From Nannochloropsis oceanica (lineage: Eukaryota > Sar > Eustigmatophyceae > Eustigmatales > Monodopsidaceae): a DNA stretch of 64,000 nt. The position numbers and the translations under genes were made by a program. Location of the stretch: assembly GCA_004519485.1 (NCBI GenBank), contig CP038108.1, positions 124,001 through 188,000 on the forward strand, in the 5' to 3' direction. Below, piece by piece: positions 1 to 10,343 of this stretch. The notes under the pieces are model-generated. The model was not told the DNA's origin. It was given only the letters and a program-made list of their open reading frames with translations, and did no database searches. Within the stretch, counting starts at the first letter, position 1; each line of letters opens with the position of its first letter.

Positions 1-84
1 CTAGACCACAAGACATTCATAATCCTCACACCTCCCTCCCCCCCTTCCTCCCCCCCTCTCTCCCCTCTTGCCTTTCTCAAACAG

Positions 85-1458
85 CAGAACTTTCTCCCTC
101 CACGACCGGACATCTACTCCGCGGCCGCCGTAGCACGAGCCCGTGAAATGAACGTGATTGCCGCTGCTCCCTCCCGCCCTTCCCCCCTTCCTTCCTCTCT
201 TCCTCCAGCCCGCCCTGCACCCCTCCCTCCTCCTTCCATCGCGGCGGAGGAGGGGAAGCGAGGGAACGGGAACGCGGGAGGGAGGTCGGGGAGGAGGGAG
301 GAGGAGGATAATGAGGACGAAAACGATCCCATCATGGCGGCTATTCGAGGAGGGAGGGAGGGAGGGAGGAAGGGAGGGAGGGAGGAGGAGGAGGAGGAGG
401 AGGTGGACGTCGAGGCGGCAGTGGCCGAATCCCTGGCGTTCCTGAACAAGAAGCAGCCGGCAGCAGGGGCAGGAGTATCACGAGGAGGAGGAGGAGGAGG
501 AGGAGGAGGAAGAGGAGGAGGAGAAGAAGAAGGAGGGAAATGGGAGGGAGGAAAGGGTGGGGTGGGTGAGTGGGCGGGGAGGGTGAGGAGTGAGTTCTGG
601 GGCACCGTGGGCAAGGCGATGGGACAGCCATGGGGAGGAGGAGGGGGAGGAGGAGGGGGAGGGGGAGGAGGAGGAGGAGGGGGAGGGAAAGGGAATGAGG
701 GAGGAGGGAAGTGGGGGCATGTGAATGATGGTGGCGGTGGAGGAGGGAGAGGAGCAGCAGCAGCAGGGGAGGTGGAAGTAGTCAGGATACAGGGACGTGA
801 GGTTCTCACAGAGGAAGAGGTAAGTGTCATCCTCCCTCCCTCCCTCCCTGCCTTCTCCCCTCCTTCGACACTATCCAATTTGAAACCATCCCTCCTTCCC
901 TCCTTCCCTCCATCCCTCCCTCCCTCCTTCCCTCCTTCCCTCCTTCCTTCCTTCCCTCCCTCAGCGTCGACACCTTGCCGCCCTCCAAGGAGGGCACCAC
1001 GGCGGCTTCTTTACTTCCCTCTTCGGTTTCACAGGGGCAGGAGGAGGAGGAGGTGGAGGAGGAGGGAGCTCGGCGGCTTTTTTCGTTCTTCCCACCTCGT
1101 CCTCGTCCTCGACCTCGGGTAGGCAAGTGATGCGGCCGGTGCCGATGCGAGGGACTGTGGGAGCTGGAGCAGGGAGTCGCCTTCGATTGGGCTGGAAAAT
1201 GCGAGGTAGGGAAGGAGGGAGAATGGAGGGTCGAAGGGAGGGAGGAGGGAAGTGGGAAGGGGGGGAGGGAGGAAAGACATATGTTATCTTTACACATAAT
1301 TGCTTTACTGAGTCATTTTTCCTCGCTCCCGCTCCCCCCTTTTTAATCCCTCTACCCCTCCTTTCTCCTTTAATCCCTTTTTCTCATCGTCGGTAGTGGT
1401 CATGCTGGTGATGGGTGCGCTCATTATCTGGTGGGTAGCTTTCAAGAAGGAGGAATAG
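85..1458 (+). CDS. Partial unrecognised low-complexity protein with C-terminal membrane tail
   Basis: The 3' end of a gene that begins before the window. Three exons close in phase: 85-819, 965-1205 and 1397-1458. The first starts after an acceptor (acag at 81-84) and reads QNFLPPRPDIYSAAAVAR, so the Met at 148 is probably internal. The middle of the protein is acidic and Gly-rich runs encoded by (GGA)n and (GGGA)n, with one ordinary stretch (VEVVRIQGREVLTEEE) at the first exon end. The last exon encodes VVMLVMGALIIWWVAFKKEE and a stop: a single hydrophobic segment with a short charged tail, as in tail-anchored ER or outer-membrane proteins. No family is recognised. The phase agreement of both introns supports the model; membrane location is inference. 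Confidence 0.6.
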
Positions 1459-1952
1459 GAGAATGCAGGAGGAAGTAGAGGAGAAGGAGGAGGAGGAGGA
1501 GGAGGAGATGGTGGGAGGAGGAGGAGGAAGAGGAGGAGAGAAACGCGTTGGTGACTTCCCTTCCTCGATCATGCTCTCCCTCCCCTCTCGTACGTAGTCC
1601 GTATTCTCTCTCTTTCTGCTTGTGTGTATGTGTGTATGTGCGTATGTGCGTACGCGCCTCTCTTTGTGTACGTGTGCATATGTGTATGTATGTATGTCGG
1701 ACGAGATGGCGAGGGTCCGAGAGCCTACAGCACCACCGACGGCGACTGGAAACAACTTCGACTTGTCAATGTCGGTACTGCCCCTGGATTGCAAGGAGCA
1801 GTACACACGTCAATGCTATCAGAGATTTTTTCGGGCTTTAGCGCCAGATGGAGCTTTCCGAACGGCAGATCTGACACGGTCAAGCTAACGGTCAAGACCG
1901 TGGACCATCGGTCTTTAGCCATCCCGCCACGCCGCCCGCATCCTCCACGCGC
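1459..1952. other. Intergenic, purine-rich then TG-rich
   Basis: This stretch holds (GGA)n purine runs to about 1545, then a TG/TATG-rich microsatellite at about 1618-1696. From 1697 onward lies ordinary-complexity sequence that may be the worn edge of the adjoining retroelement remnant. No gene is supported. Confidence 0.5.
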
Positions 1953-2450
1953 ATGACGGGTTCCGAGCAGCAGGAGCTGGTCTCTCTGCAGAAGGCGGTG
2001 ATAACCCTCGAATTAATCGTCATCGTCGAGCAGGAGGTTAAGGCGCGGTTCACGATCAACTACCTAGAGCTCACCCAGGTCACACGAAACAGTGAGAAAC
2101 TCTTCCAATCGATCGACTCATGCTTGGATGTAATGAACGGAGCACAGTCTTTCACGGTGATGGATATTCTTTCGCGTGGCGATCGATGAGGGCTCTCTTG
2201 CCAAGACGGCCTTCGTGTGTAAGTACAGCCACTTGGAGTGCGTGCGGGCGCGTGTTGGGCATAAGAATATCGCGGGTTCGTGGAGTTGGTTAGCCGACGT
2301 GATCTTCAAGGGGCTAAAGTGGTCGATTGTCACGGTATTCCTCGATGATATCTGTGTGTTCTCCAAGACTACGGGAAACTATATGAGGGGTGTGGCTTTA
2401 GTATTGGACACGCTGATCGAGGAGGAGCTGACAGTGTCGCCCGAATATTC
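1953..2450 (+). mobile_element. Ty3/gypsy LTR-retrotransposon fossil, reverse transcriptase fragment (sense)
   Basis: Six-frame reading shows scattered Ty3/gypsy reverse-transcriptase signatures in order: RFTINYLEL, QSFTVMDILSRG, then KTAFVCKYSHLE and the palm-like VFLDDICVFSKT. Family assignment rests on the order and spacing of these blocks. The copy is short and broken several times, with no LTRs, gag, protease or integrase recognised, so it is an old degraded relic. Base composition differs from the CCCT/GGGA-rich surroundings. Confidence 0.75.
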
Positions 2451-2673
2451 GGTCTCCGATGGAATAGGGCAAATTGATACCTTCGGTACGACACCGTCAA
2501 TCCTGTCTTAACCATCTTGTCCAATACTTACGACACATCTCTCACGTGATCCTCAAGCCACCGCCTTATAGAATATACAATCTGACATCGTCGTCGAAGA
2601 AGAAACTGTCTATCGGCACTTGAACTCCTTGAAAATCATATCGACGAGCCGGCTTTACAACCCCGGGATGTTT

Positions 2674-2960
2674 CTTAACCCGAACGATGCTATCACATAC
2701 TCAAAGTGCCCGTAGTTGCAGACGAAGGCCGTCTTCGGGATTAAGTCTTTGTCGACCGGGATCTAGTGGTACGCCGAAAGGACATCCACTTTGAGTACGT
2801 CCAAGCGGGAGTCGGTAAGGCTGATCGGATAGTGCGTCTTGCTGTAGGACTTCATTCAACTCTGTAATCGATGGCAAACCGCGCCTTGCCCTTTCGCATG
2901 ACAAATACTATTGGCGCCGCCCTTGGAGAACTGGATTCACGGATAATCCCAGCCTTGTGG
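2674..2960 (-). mobile_element. Ty3/gypsy fossil, reverse transcriptase fragment (antisense)
   Basis: The minus strand shows the N-terminal part of a Ty3/gypsy reverse transcriptase: a GIIRESSSP-like block, then RKGKARFAIDYRELNEVL, followed by KTAFVCNYGHFE-like sequence. It overlaps in content with the neighbouring sense fragment but lies in the opposite orientation, so it is either a second insertion or an internal inversion. It is broken in several places and clearly not functional. Confidence 0.7.
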
Positions 2961-3786
2961 AGCTAAAGAAACTAGTCGACATGGGTCCAGTGAAGGTGGA
3001 GTATCTCAGTATCCATGACCGAGGACCAGCTTCGTCGTCACCAAATCATTTTGCACGTAAGGGTATCGGCGTAACGCAAGAACGCCTTTTGGAGCGAAGG
3101 CCAGCGTCATCTTCGCGAAATTGTTCTGCGCACAACAGGTGTCTAGATAGATAAAATATATTCGGAGGGACATCTGGAGGAAGCGCCGTACGCAGGCCGG
3201 CGAAAGGGGAGGAAGGGGGGGAGGGAGGGAGGGTGGGAAGAGAAAGCGGAGCAGAGATGGAGGGAAGGAAGAGAAAGGGAAGGAGAGAGGGAGCAGGAGG
3301 AAGGGGAGGGGGAAGGAGAGGAGGAAAAGGGGACTACCACGATCCTGTCACACATTGAGAGCGATTTTAATAGGCAAATAGTAAGATGAAAGCAAAGGAG
3401 AATAGAATAGCGCCATCACCATTATTTGCTGCATCTCGTTTATGATTTTATTCCTATTTTTCTTCTTCATCATCGCCATCAAAATCTTCTTAAGTTCTTT
3501 CTTTTTATGTTCTCCGCTGTGCATTTGTCAAGCCCTCTACCTCCAATCATCGATCTCCCTCCCTCCTTTCACCTCAGTCTCCCGCCCCCTCCCTAGCGTG
3601 ACCACGCATTTCCCCCTCCCCTCCCTTTGCCCTCCCCTCCACCCTATCCCTTGGCTACCCCTAGTATCCATCTATCCATTTTTACATCCCCATCCCCCAC
3701 CTCCCTCCCTTCCTTCCTTCCATACAGATGGCTCACTATTACGTGCGTGCCCCCCCCCCTCCCTCCCTCCCTCCCTCCCTCCCTCG
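2961..3786. other. Non-coding: possible retroelement residue and GGA-rich spacer
   Basis: 2961-3150 has the same base composition as the Ty3/gypsy fragments and is probably more of that relic, but no domain is recognised. 3180-3340 is a purine run of GGGA/GGA, and 3430-3786 is T/C-rich downstream sequence of CSN5 ending in (CCCT)n. No gene is seen. Confidence 0.5.
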
Positions 3787-6700
3787 TTAAAGCTGATTCA
3801 TGACCACGTGCTTCGCCAACTGCGACTGCTGTCCTTGGCATTGCTCCAACGCGATCTCGCAGCTAGCAATAAAAGGGAGGGAGGGAGGGAGGGAGGGAGG
3901 GAGGGGAAAAGGGGCGAATGAGACTTACACTTGGCATTGGCAAAGACCTTGCGGTGAGAGAGGAAAGAAGGGATGGAGGGAGGGAAGGATGAAGGGAGGG
4001 AAGGAGAGAGCGAGGGGCCATGCCCCTTGTAATTTATGGCTGCTGTTGGCTCTTCCCAGGGTAGGCACATGGAAGGAGGGAGGGAGGGAGGGAGGGACGG
4101 GAGGGAGGGAGGGAGGGAGGGACGGGAGGGAGGGACGGGAGGGAGGGACGGGAGGGAGGAAAGGCGAGAGGGTGGGAGTATCCTTGCCACTGACTTCAGG
4201 AAGAGGCAAGAGCAGGGGGCAAAGACAGAGGGAGGAGGGGGGGGAGGAAGCGATTGCGGGAGGGGTCTGCCTGTTGTCTGTTTTCTTACCTGCTCCGAGT
4301 CACCCTGGCCAGCGCCCCCTTCTCTCCTTTCCCTCCTCCTCCCCCCCTTCCCCCCCCCCCCTCCGCCGCCGGTGCTGGTGTCCTCCCCCGAGCCGAGTAA
4401 AGCTGGCAGGCCTGCACAGAGAGCATGAGAGAGAAGAGGGGGAGGAAAGACGACATGAGAAAAAAAGGAGGAAACCAGACAAAATTAGGAATAACAGGAG
4501 GCCAAGAACTTTGGGATACTCATACTGTCAGGTACTAACCCTAGAGGAATCTTTTGGCCCGAGCACTCCCGTCCTCCCCCCCTCCCTCCCTCCCTCTCCT
4601 CAGCATTGAAACAAGCAGTAGATCCTTTCACACCCTCTCCCTCCCTCCCTCCCTCCCTCCCTCCTTCCCTCCCTCCCTCCCTCCCTCCCTCTTTCCTGCA
4701 TACCGGGTTGTGGGTAGTTCGAGCACGAGCACTGCTCCAGCTTCTCGGCCACCGTGACAATGCGCTCCGACAGCTGCTCGGCATTCTGGAGGGAGGAAGG
4801 GAGGGAAGTAGGGAGGGAGGGAGGCAGGGACGGAGGGAGGGAGAGAGGGAGGGGAAGAGGGACCAGAGCGGAGGTGCGTCTTATTAAAGTGCGTTTGGAG
4901 TCAGAAAGGCGACTAGACAGCTACCCTTACCCTCCCTCCCTCCCTCCTTCCCTTCCTCACTCCCTCCCTCCTTCCCTACCTCGCTCTCGAGCTGCGGCGT
5001 GGTGGTCAGGGGCGTCATCCACAGATAGTTCCGGGTGAGAGTCGAGAGGAGGTCAAGGGCCAACGAGGACATGAAGTACTCCACCTCCAGCTCGTAGTAC
5101 CTGGGGAGGGAGGGAGGGAGGGAGGGAGGGAGGGAGGGAGGGAGGGAAAAAGGGAGGAATGTGAGAGGGGATACTCGACAGAGGTCCAAGTTCGGTAATT
5201 GTTTATTACCATGCCTCCCTCCCTCCCTCCCTCCCTCCCTCCCTCCCTCCCTACCGATTCCAGCAAGAGCCCCAGCGCTCGACGCGGGCCGTGTCGTTGG
5301 TCACGATCTTTCCGTCCGGCGTCTGGTTTGCTGGTGCCGTGTACTCGGGGGGATAGACCCCTGGGAAGGGAGGGAGGGAGGGAGGGAGGGAGGGAGGGAG
5401 GGAGGGAGGGTCAGGTGTTGAAGATGAAAGGGTAGGGCAAAAGGGCGGGAGGGAGGGAGAATGAGGGTTTGAGGAAGGATGGAGAGGGAGGGAGGGAGGG
5501 AGGGAGGGAGGGCACGTACGGTAGGCGCCGAATTCGGGCTTGTTCTTAGCGAGGGCTCGGAGGGGGTCCACAACGATGGCAAGCCAGGGACAGTCCTGGG
5601 GAGGGAGGGAGGGAGGGAGGGAGGGAGGGAGGGAGGGAGGGAGGGAGTTGACGACAGTGGTTGTTCGAGTCGGGGACAACCCTAGGGAGGGAGGGAGGGA
5701 GGGAGGGAGGGAGGGAGGGAGGGGTCGTACCTTGGCATCAGTGAAGCGCTGCCAGGCCAGCTGCGTCTGAACGTCAGTGGAGGAGAGGAAGCAATTGGAG
5801 TGCACCTGATATTGGGAGAGGGAGGGAGGGAGGGAAGGAGGGAGGGAGGGAAAGAGGGAGGTACGTCAGTACGGAAGAGGAAGCAATTGGAGTGCACCTG
5901 ATTGGGGGGGGGAGGGAAGGAGGAAGGGACCGAGGAAGGGAGGAGGGGAAGGGAGGGGGAAAGAGCAACCAGAGTATACTGGATGGGAAAGAGGGAGGGA
6001 GGGAGGGAGGGAGGGAGGGAGGGGATGGAGGGAGGGAGGGTGGGACGTTACCTCGACTGAGAAAGGGTGCGAGTGGTACCACCCCATAAACCTCTCCTTC
6101 CGGGTCTGTTTCGGTTCGAAGTGCATGCGTAGCATTTATTAAGGCATGTGTATGGAAGAGTGTCAAGCAACCCAGCTAGCCTGCCTTCTCCCTCCCTCCC
6201 CTCCCTCCCTCCCTACCTCTCTCCTTCCCTCCCCCCCTACCCCACCTGCTTCCCCTTCGTCCCCTCCCTCCCTCCCTCCCTCCCTCTCACCATCTCCAAG
6301 CTCTCTCCAAGGCTGATCATGTAATTTTGCACCTCCGTATCATCGGCCAATACGCGCGTTTCAGCCCCTTCCACAGGGAGCGGGAATACGTCCGTCACCA
6401 CCAAAGTGTTCTAAAGAGGAGGAAGGGAGGGAGGGAGGGAGGGAGGCGCATGGACATCACACCAGGAGGATTAAAGGGCTTAAAGAATGGAGGCGTTTGA
6501 CATCAAGGGATGTGGGACATAAGTATAGGAATTGTGCACCTCTTCCCTTCCTCCCTCTTTCCCTCCCTCTTTTATTGCCTACTGATCCGAGCCATCTTCC
6601 CTTCCCCTCCCTCCCCTCCCTCCCTCCCTCCCTCCCTCCCTCCCTCAGCACCCACCGGGCTCTCCACGTCCGGGCGACCAATCATGAGGCCCATCACTTC

Positions 6701-7726
6701 AACAGGCTTCCCCCCCGGGGCCTGCGAAAGACAAAGTGACGACAAACGGACGTGTGTGTGAGAGAAGTGCTTTGATATGACCGCCTTCCCCTCCCTCTCT
6801 CCCTTCTTCCCTTCTCCCCTCCCTCGTTTGACCACCCCCTCCCTCCCTCCGGCTCTTATGCCCTTTTTTTCCTCCCTTCTTGCGTCTCCTCCTCCCCCCC
6901 CCTCATCATCCCTAGCCGTCTTCCCTCCTCCCATCCCTCTCCCCGTCTCTCTTTCCCTCCCCCAACCCCTCCCTCCTCCTCACCTTCATTCCCTTCTCCA
7001 CCCCTCCACAAGCATGCATGAGCATCTTCATCGCCGCCGAGGGGGAAAGGCGAACCTTCTTAAAATACTTGGGGCTGTTGACGTAGGGAGAGGGAGAAAA
7101 GGAGGGAGGTAGAGAAGTGCGCATAAGAAGGAGAAACAATCAGGATCCTATGTAGCATCAGCCATGTGTCTTCCCGCCTCCCCTCCTTCCCTCCTTCCCT
7201 CCCTCCCTCCCTCCCTCCCTTCCCCTGCCCGTCGACGCACTCTTGGCTCCAGGCCTTGGCCGCCATCACTTCCTCCAACCGGCTCTCGTTGAATGTATAC
7301 CAGCCATCTCGAGCCTGCGCGGACATGTCTATTCCACGATAAGAAGGAAAAGGGGAGAGGGGATAAAGGGAGTAGTATATGTAGCGGGGTGAATGTTCAG
7401 ACGTTGGTGCTCTACCCCCCTCCTTATTTTCTTTCCATCGTCCCCATCCCCCCTCAGATTCCCGGTCCAACCAGATCCATCTAATGCACCAATATCCACA
7501 ACAGCCTATGCATGTCAAATGCGTGCCGGCTAAGCCTCTTCCCCCCCCCCCCTCCAACCCTAACCCTGAAGGGAATTGGAACCTCCCCCTCCCTTTTCAT
7601 GTCCCCACCATCCTCACCTGAGGCGGCAGCATCTCCCGGGGGCACTGGAGGAGCCGTATTACTGCTGCTACTCGACGCATCCGTCGAAGAAGAGGAAGAG
7701 GCGGCAGCAGCCCCACCTGTGACCAT
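3787..7726 (-). CDS. CSN5: COP9 signalosome subunit 5 (JAMM/MPN+ deneddylase)
   Basis: Catalytic subunit of the COP9 signalosome, which removes NEDD8 from cullins. Thirteen exons all close in phase and give about 382 aa: 7618-7726, 7241-7328, 6984-7074, 6656-6721, 6291-6410, 6052-6105, 5731-5805, 5520-5595, 5255-5360, 4980-5100, 4704-4785, 4290-4374, 3787-3862. Family blocks appear in order: DPKYFKKVRLS, VEVMGLMIG with the JAMM Glu (E104), LPVEGAETRV, WYHSHPF (H169, H171), SSTD (D187), WLAIVVDPLRALAK, AYRVYPPEYTAP, RWGSCWNRYYELEVEYFMSS, EKLEQ. The spacing between HSHP and the Asp is longer than in animal or plant CSN5 and resembles my recollection of fungal-type CSN5. Rpn11 is excluded by the CSN5-type C-terminal half. 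The N-terminal 36 residues are Ser/Ala-rich. Almost every intron carries (CCCT)n; the intron before exon 7 holds a partial copy of that exon. Confidence 0.93.
5599..5646. repeat. (GGGA)n intronic microsatellite
   Basis: About twelve GGGA units inside a CSN5 intron, CCCT on the gene's sense strand. It represents many similar tracts in this window (for example 5101-5155, 5213-5252, 5371-5410, 5682-5722, 25549-25607). Confidence 0.9.
5863..5905 (-). other. Decayed partial copy of CSN5 exon 7 within intron
   Basis: The segment repeats, with few differences, the acceptor and first 33 coding bases of the real exon at 5731-5805 (real VHSNCFLSSTD, copy VHSNCFLFRTD). It keeps an AG acceptor and is followed by GTACCT, a usable donor. 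As a 33-base mini-exon it would preserve the reading frame. It lies just upstream of the real exon in transcription direction. Confidence 0.75.
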
Positions 7727-8538
7727 AGTTTCCTAGGTTTAGGAGCCGTGGGTTAAGGGTAGGGGTAGAGGAGGAGAGGGAGTATGGGAGAGTGGACGAA
7801 ACATGCACAGTATAGCCTGAGCCAGCTAATTGGCAGGCCAATGGCTCTTTTCGTGATCATGGCGAGATGGAGGTTGTGGCCGCGTGCTAAATTTGTGCAC
7901 TAAGGTGTGTGTGATTTGAGCATGAATGAAAGACGAAGACATGGAAAGAAGGATGGCGCTGCCGCCTGCGGCAGGCGTTGTGCTTGCCTTCTCCCACGGA
8001 TTGTTCGCCAACAAAAATAATGCGCATTTTCTTTTAGGATGACCGACTGCCCAAAATAAGCTACACACCACGGCCACATGCCTCGAAAAGAGGAGAAAAC
8101 GGTAGTGGAATAATATGTGGTGGTGGAGAAAGCGCTCTTTCGGGGCTTGACCGGGCGCAGCTCGGCTGCTTACCGTGGTCATCGCCCAGGCCCCCGTCCG
8201 TACGTTTATCTACCTTCCACACCCGTTCACAGATGTGCGTGCCATGAACAACCGCCACCAGCAGAGACACACGAAGAAGACACTTGTGGTTTTTGTTGAG
8301 GAGCGCCAGATGTGGCATCGGGTGTTTCGCGGCTGCTTGGCGTAGCTTTTCTATTTGCCTCTTTTTCAATAACTTACACGTCCAGCGTGCAAGCCATGAA
8401 CATCACTTTTACCAACGGCCACTCAGCATCGTCTCTCGTTCCCTCTCCGTACACTACAGTTCCTGCGTTGAGCTCTTCGTGGCAGTCATGGTGCGATTCA
8501 TACAATCACCGCGACCCAAATCAGGCAGGACGGTAAAG
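7727..8538. other. Divergent intergenic region CSN5 / U-box gene
   Basis: About 810 bp between two genes transcribed away from each other, so it should contain both promoters. There is a short palindrome-like run (CCGCCTGCGGCAGGCG) near 7965-7985. I see no convincing TATA box or other defined element, and the small open frames here look fortuitous. Confidence 0.5.
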
Positions 8539-9647
8539 ATGACAAGCAAAGTCTTGTCCACCGAGAAACGCAAGCAGACCCAGAGCAAGGGTGGGAAGCA
8601 GGCAATAATGTGAGTAAGAATTGAAGGCGTTGGGAGCGAAGGCAAGGTAGTGCATGAAGAAAGTGCGATTTGGAGAAGGCGGAGGGAGAAGGGATTGTAG
8701 GGAGCCATGCGGAGACGAAGATTGCGGTTTGTGTTGGTAGCTGCAGTCTGTGGGGCGTATCACGTGACGTGACTTCCCTTGCAGGCGGGCACTATACTTT
8801 CTTCTATTTTCGTAACTCGTCTAACGTACCAATGCATACAGCGACGAGGAGGCCCAGATCAAAGCACTTGAGAAGAAGGTAGCGGCATTGAGGTAGCGAA
8901 AATTTTCCATGTGCAAATCTCTACAGTCTAATCGTGGGTGCCATATTTTGGCTTGCATAGAAGATTCTCTGCGATCTTACTTGTATCTTTTTCCTCCCTG
9001 CCCTTCATTCTCTCCATCTCGTCACCACCTTTATCACCTCCAGAGCTGCTCGAAATCAAAGCAAGGGTGCAACAGTGGCGAATTGCGCGAAGAGGAGGGA
9101 ACGGACGAATAGCAGCATCAACAGCGGCAGCAGTAAGAATGGTTATTCACGTGCAGTGCTCTTTACCAATGAGGAAGAGGAAGGAGAGGAGGAGGAGGAA
9201 GAGGCAGAAGAAGAGGAAGAAGAGGAGGAGGAAGAGGTGAAAGAGGAGGAGGAGGAGAAGGAGCCGGACGCGCTGGTGTGCCCCCTGTCCCTGGAACTTT
9301 TGTCCAAGGCCGTCTGTGCTGCGGACGGCCACACGTACAATCAGGACGTGCTTCAGGCGTGGATTGACCGGTGCCGCAATGACCGAAAGCCGCTCACCTC
9401 CCCTCTCTCAGGGAAGCCCATGCAGTCTTTCTTTCTTCCTAATCAGCTGGTCAAGACATTGGTGCGCGATTATACTGAAGCACGGGAAAAGCGGGAGAAT
9501 GCAAAGGAGGGTAGGGGGAGAGAAGGGGTTTCGACGAATAAGTGGGGGAAAGGAAAAGTCTGGGGTTCCAAGAAGGGGAAAAGGCAGAACACGAAGGAGA
9601 ACCTGAAGGCACCAGCCAAGGCCGAGGTCCAGAAACAGAAGAAGTGA
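8539..9647 (+). CDS. U-box domain protein
   Basis: Probable E3 ubiquitin ligase or adaptor. Three exons close in phase: 8539-8609, 8842-8892 and 9044-9647, giving about 241 aa. The N-terminus is a basic, helical stretch (KALEKKVAALR), followed by a long Glu-rich run encoded by GAGGAA repeats. Then comes the U-box: ALVCPLSLELLSKAVCAADG, HTYNQDVLQAWI, PLTSPLSGKPM, LPNQLVKTLVRDY, matching the CPI-x-DP-hxxxGhTYxRxxI pattern of the fold, which lacks zinc-binding Cys/His. The canonical Asp-Pro after the first strand is replaced, as happens in divergent members. The C-terminal 60 residues are Lys-rich and could be a nuclear localisation signal. No ARM, WD40 or TPR partner domain is present. Substrate unknown. 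Confidence 0.85.
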
Positions 9648-10343
9648 ACAGAGACATGGCCAATGAACATATGAGCATATTCGTGATAAAGAGAAAAGGA
9701 TTGTACACTTAAAACAAAAAGAGAGGAAATTTTGTCCAGCCACTGCTAATTGCGGACGTAGGATAGCTGTAGGGGATAGAAAATTGAAGCAGCAGCAGAG
9801 CTGCGACCAACAATACAATGTGTCATCAATTGTAGGTTCAAAATCTCATCAGAAGGTTTGTGACCGCAGTTATGTTCCCTCCCCTTTACTTAGACCATGT
9901 TTTGTGAGGGTGGGGAGGTTGATATAAAATTCGTACAAGTTTCAGAACTGCACAAGCCCCGAGGGGTATCTAGTGATAAGATTTGGGAGCCCCATCCATG
10001 ATGGTTTTAACACGGTCTAGTTTCGACCTTCTTCGGCATTGCCATGAAAGGCCCTCTTGGAGGGTGCTTTTTGAAGAAACAAAGTCAAGACCAGTCAAGG
10101 TGGCATTTTGGTTTTTCATTTCATGTAAAATGACTGTAATCCACCGACCTAATGACCTTCGATGCTATGAAATTGTCTTTCTGACATTTTCGAGTCGAAA
10201 AGAGGCCAAATCAGTGTGATTTATGCAGGTTAGTGCGAAATAAATTGACGAACACGCTCTTCAACTCAACCGCGCCACTCCATCCAGGCCACCAACCAAC
10301 AAATACACACCATGCCTCCCCTTATGCAAGCACAGGTGTCATC
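9648..10343. other. Intergenic, no element recognised
   Basis: About 700 bp between the U-box gene and the pseudouridine synthase gene, both on the plus strand. It is more AT-rich than the coding regions and without (CCCT)n tracts. It should contain the upstream 3' UTR and the downstream promoter; I identify no motif. Confidence 0.5.

Noticed and set aside
148-1122. Long open frame rich in Gly and Pro read straight through to 1122
   Set aside because: Splice sites at 820 and 964 divide it, and the spliced model gives a consistent frame and a membrane tail.
2957-3154. Possible short gene after the retroelement relics
   Set aside because: Composition matches the relic; nothing supports an independent gene.
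3925-4209. Possible extra CSN5 exons ending GLCQCQ or MCLPWEEP
   Set aside because: The exon at 4290-4374 joins the last exon at 3862 in perfect phase with conserved sequence, leaving these as intron.
4036-4609. Overlapping EGGREGG and PPSLPPS open frames across the CSN5 introns
   Set aside because: These are translations of GGGA/CCCT repeats, which are open in most frames and carry no family signal.
7553-7568. Telomere-like CCCTAA repeats (also at 52387-52400)
   Set aside because: Only two units each; one is in a promoter-side intron and the other in coding sequence, so chance is the best explanation.
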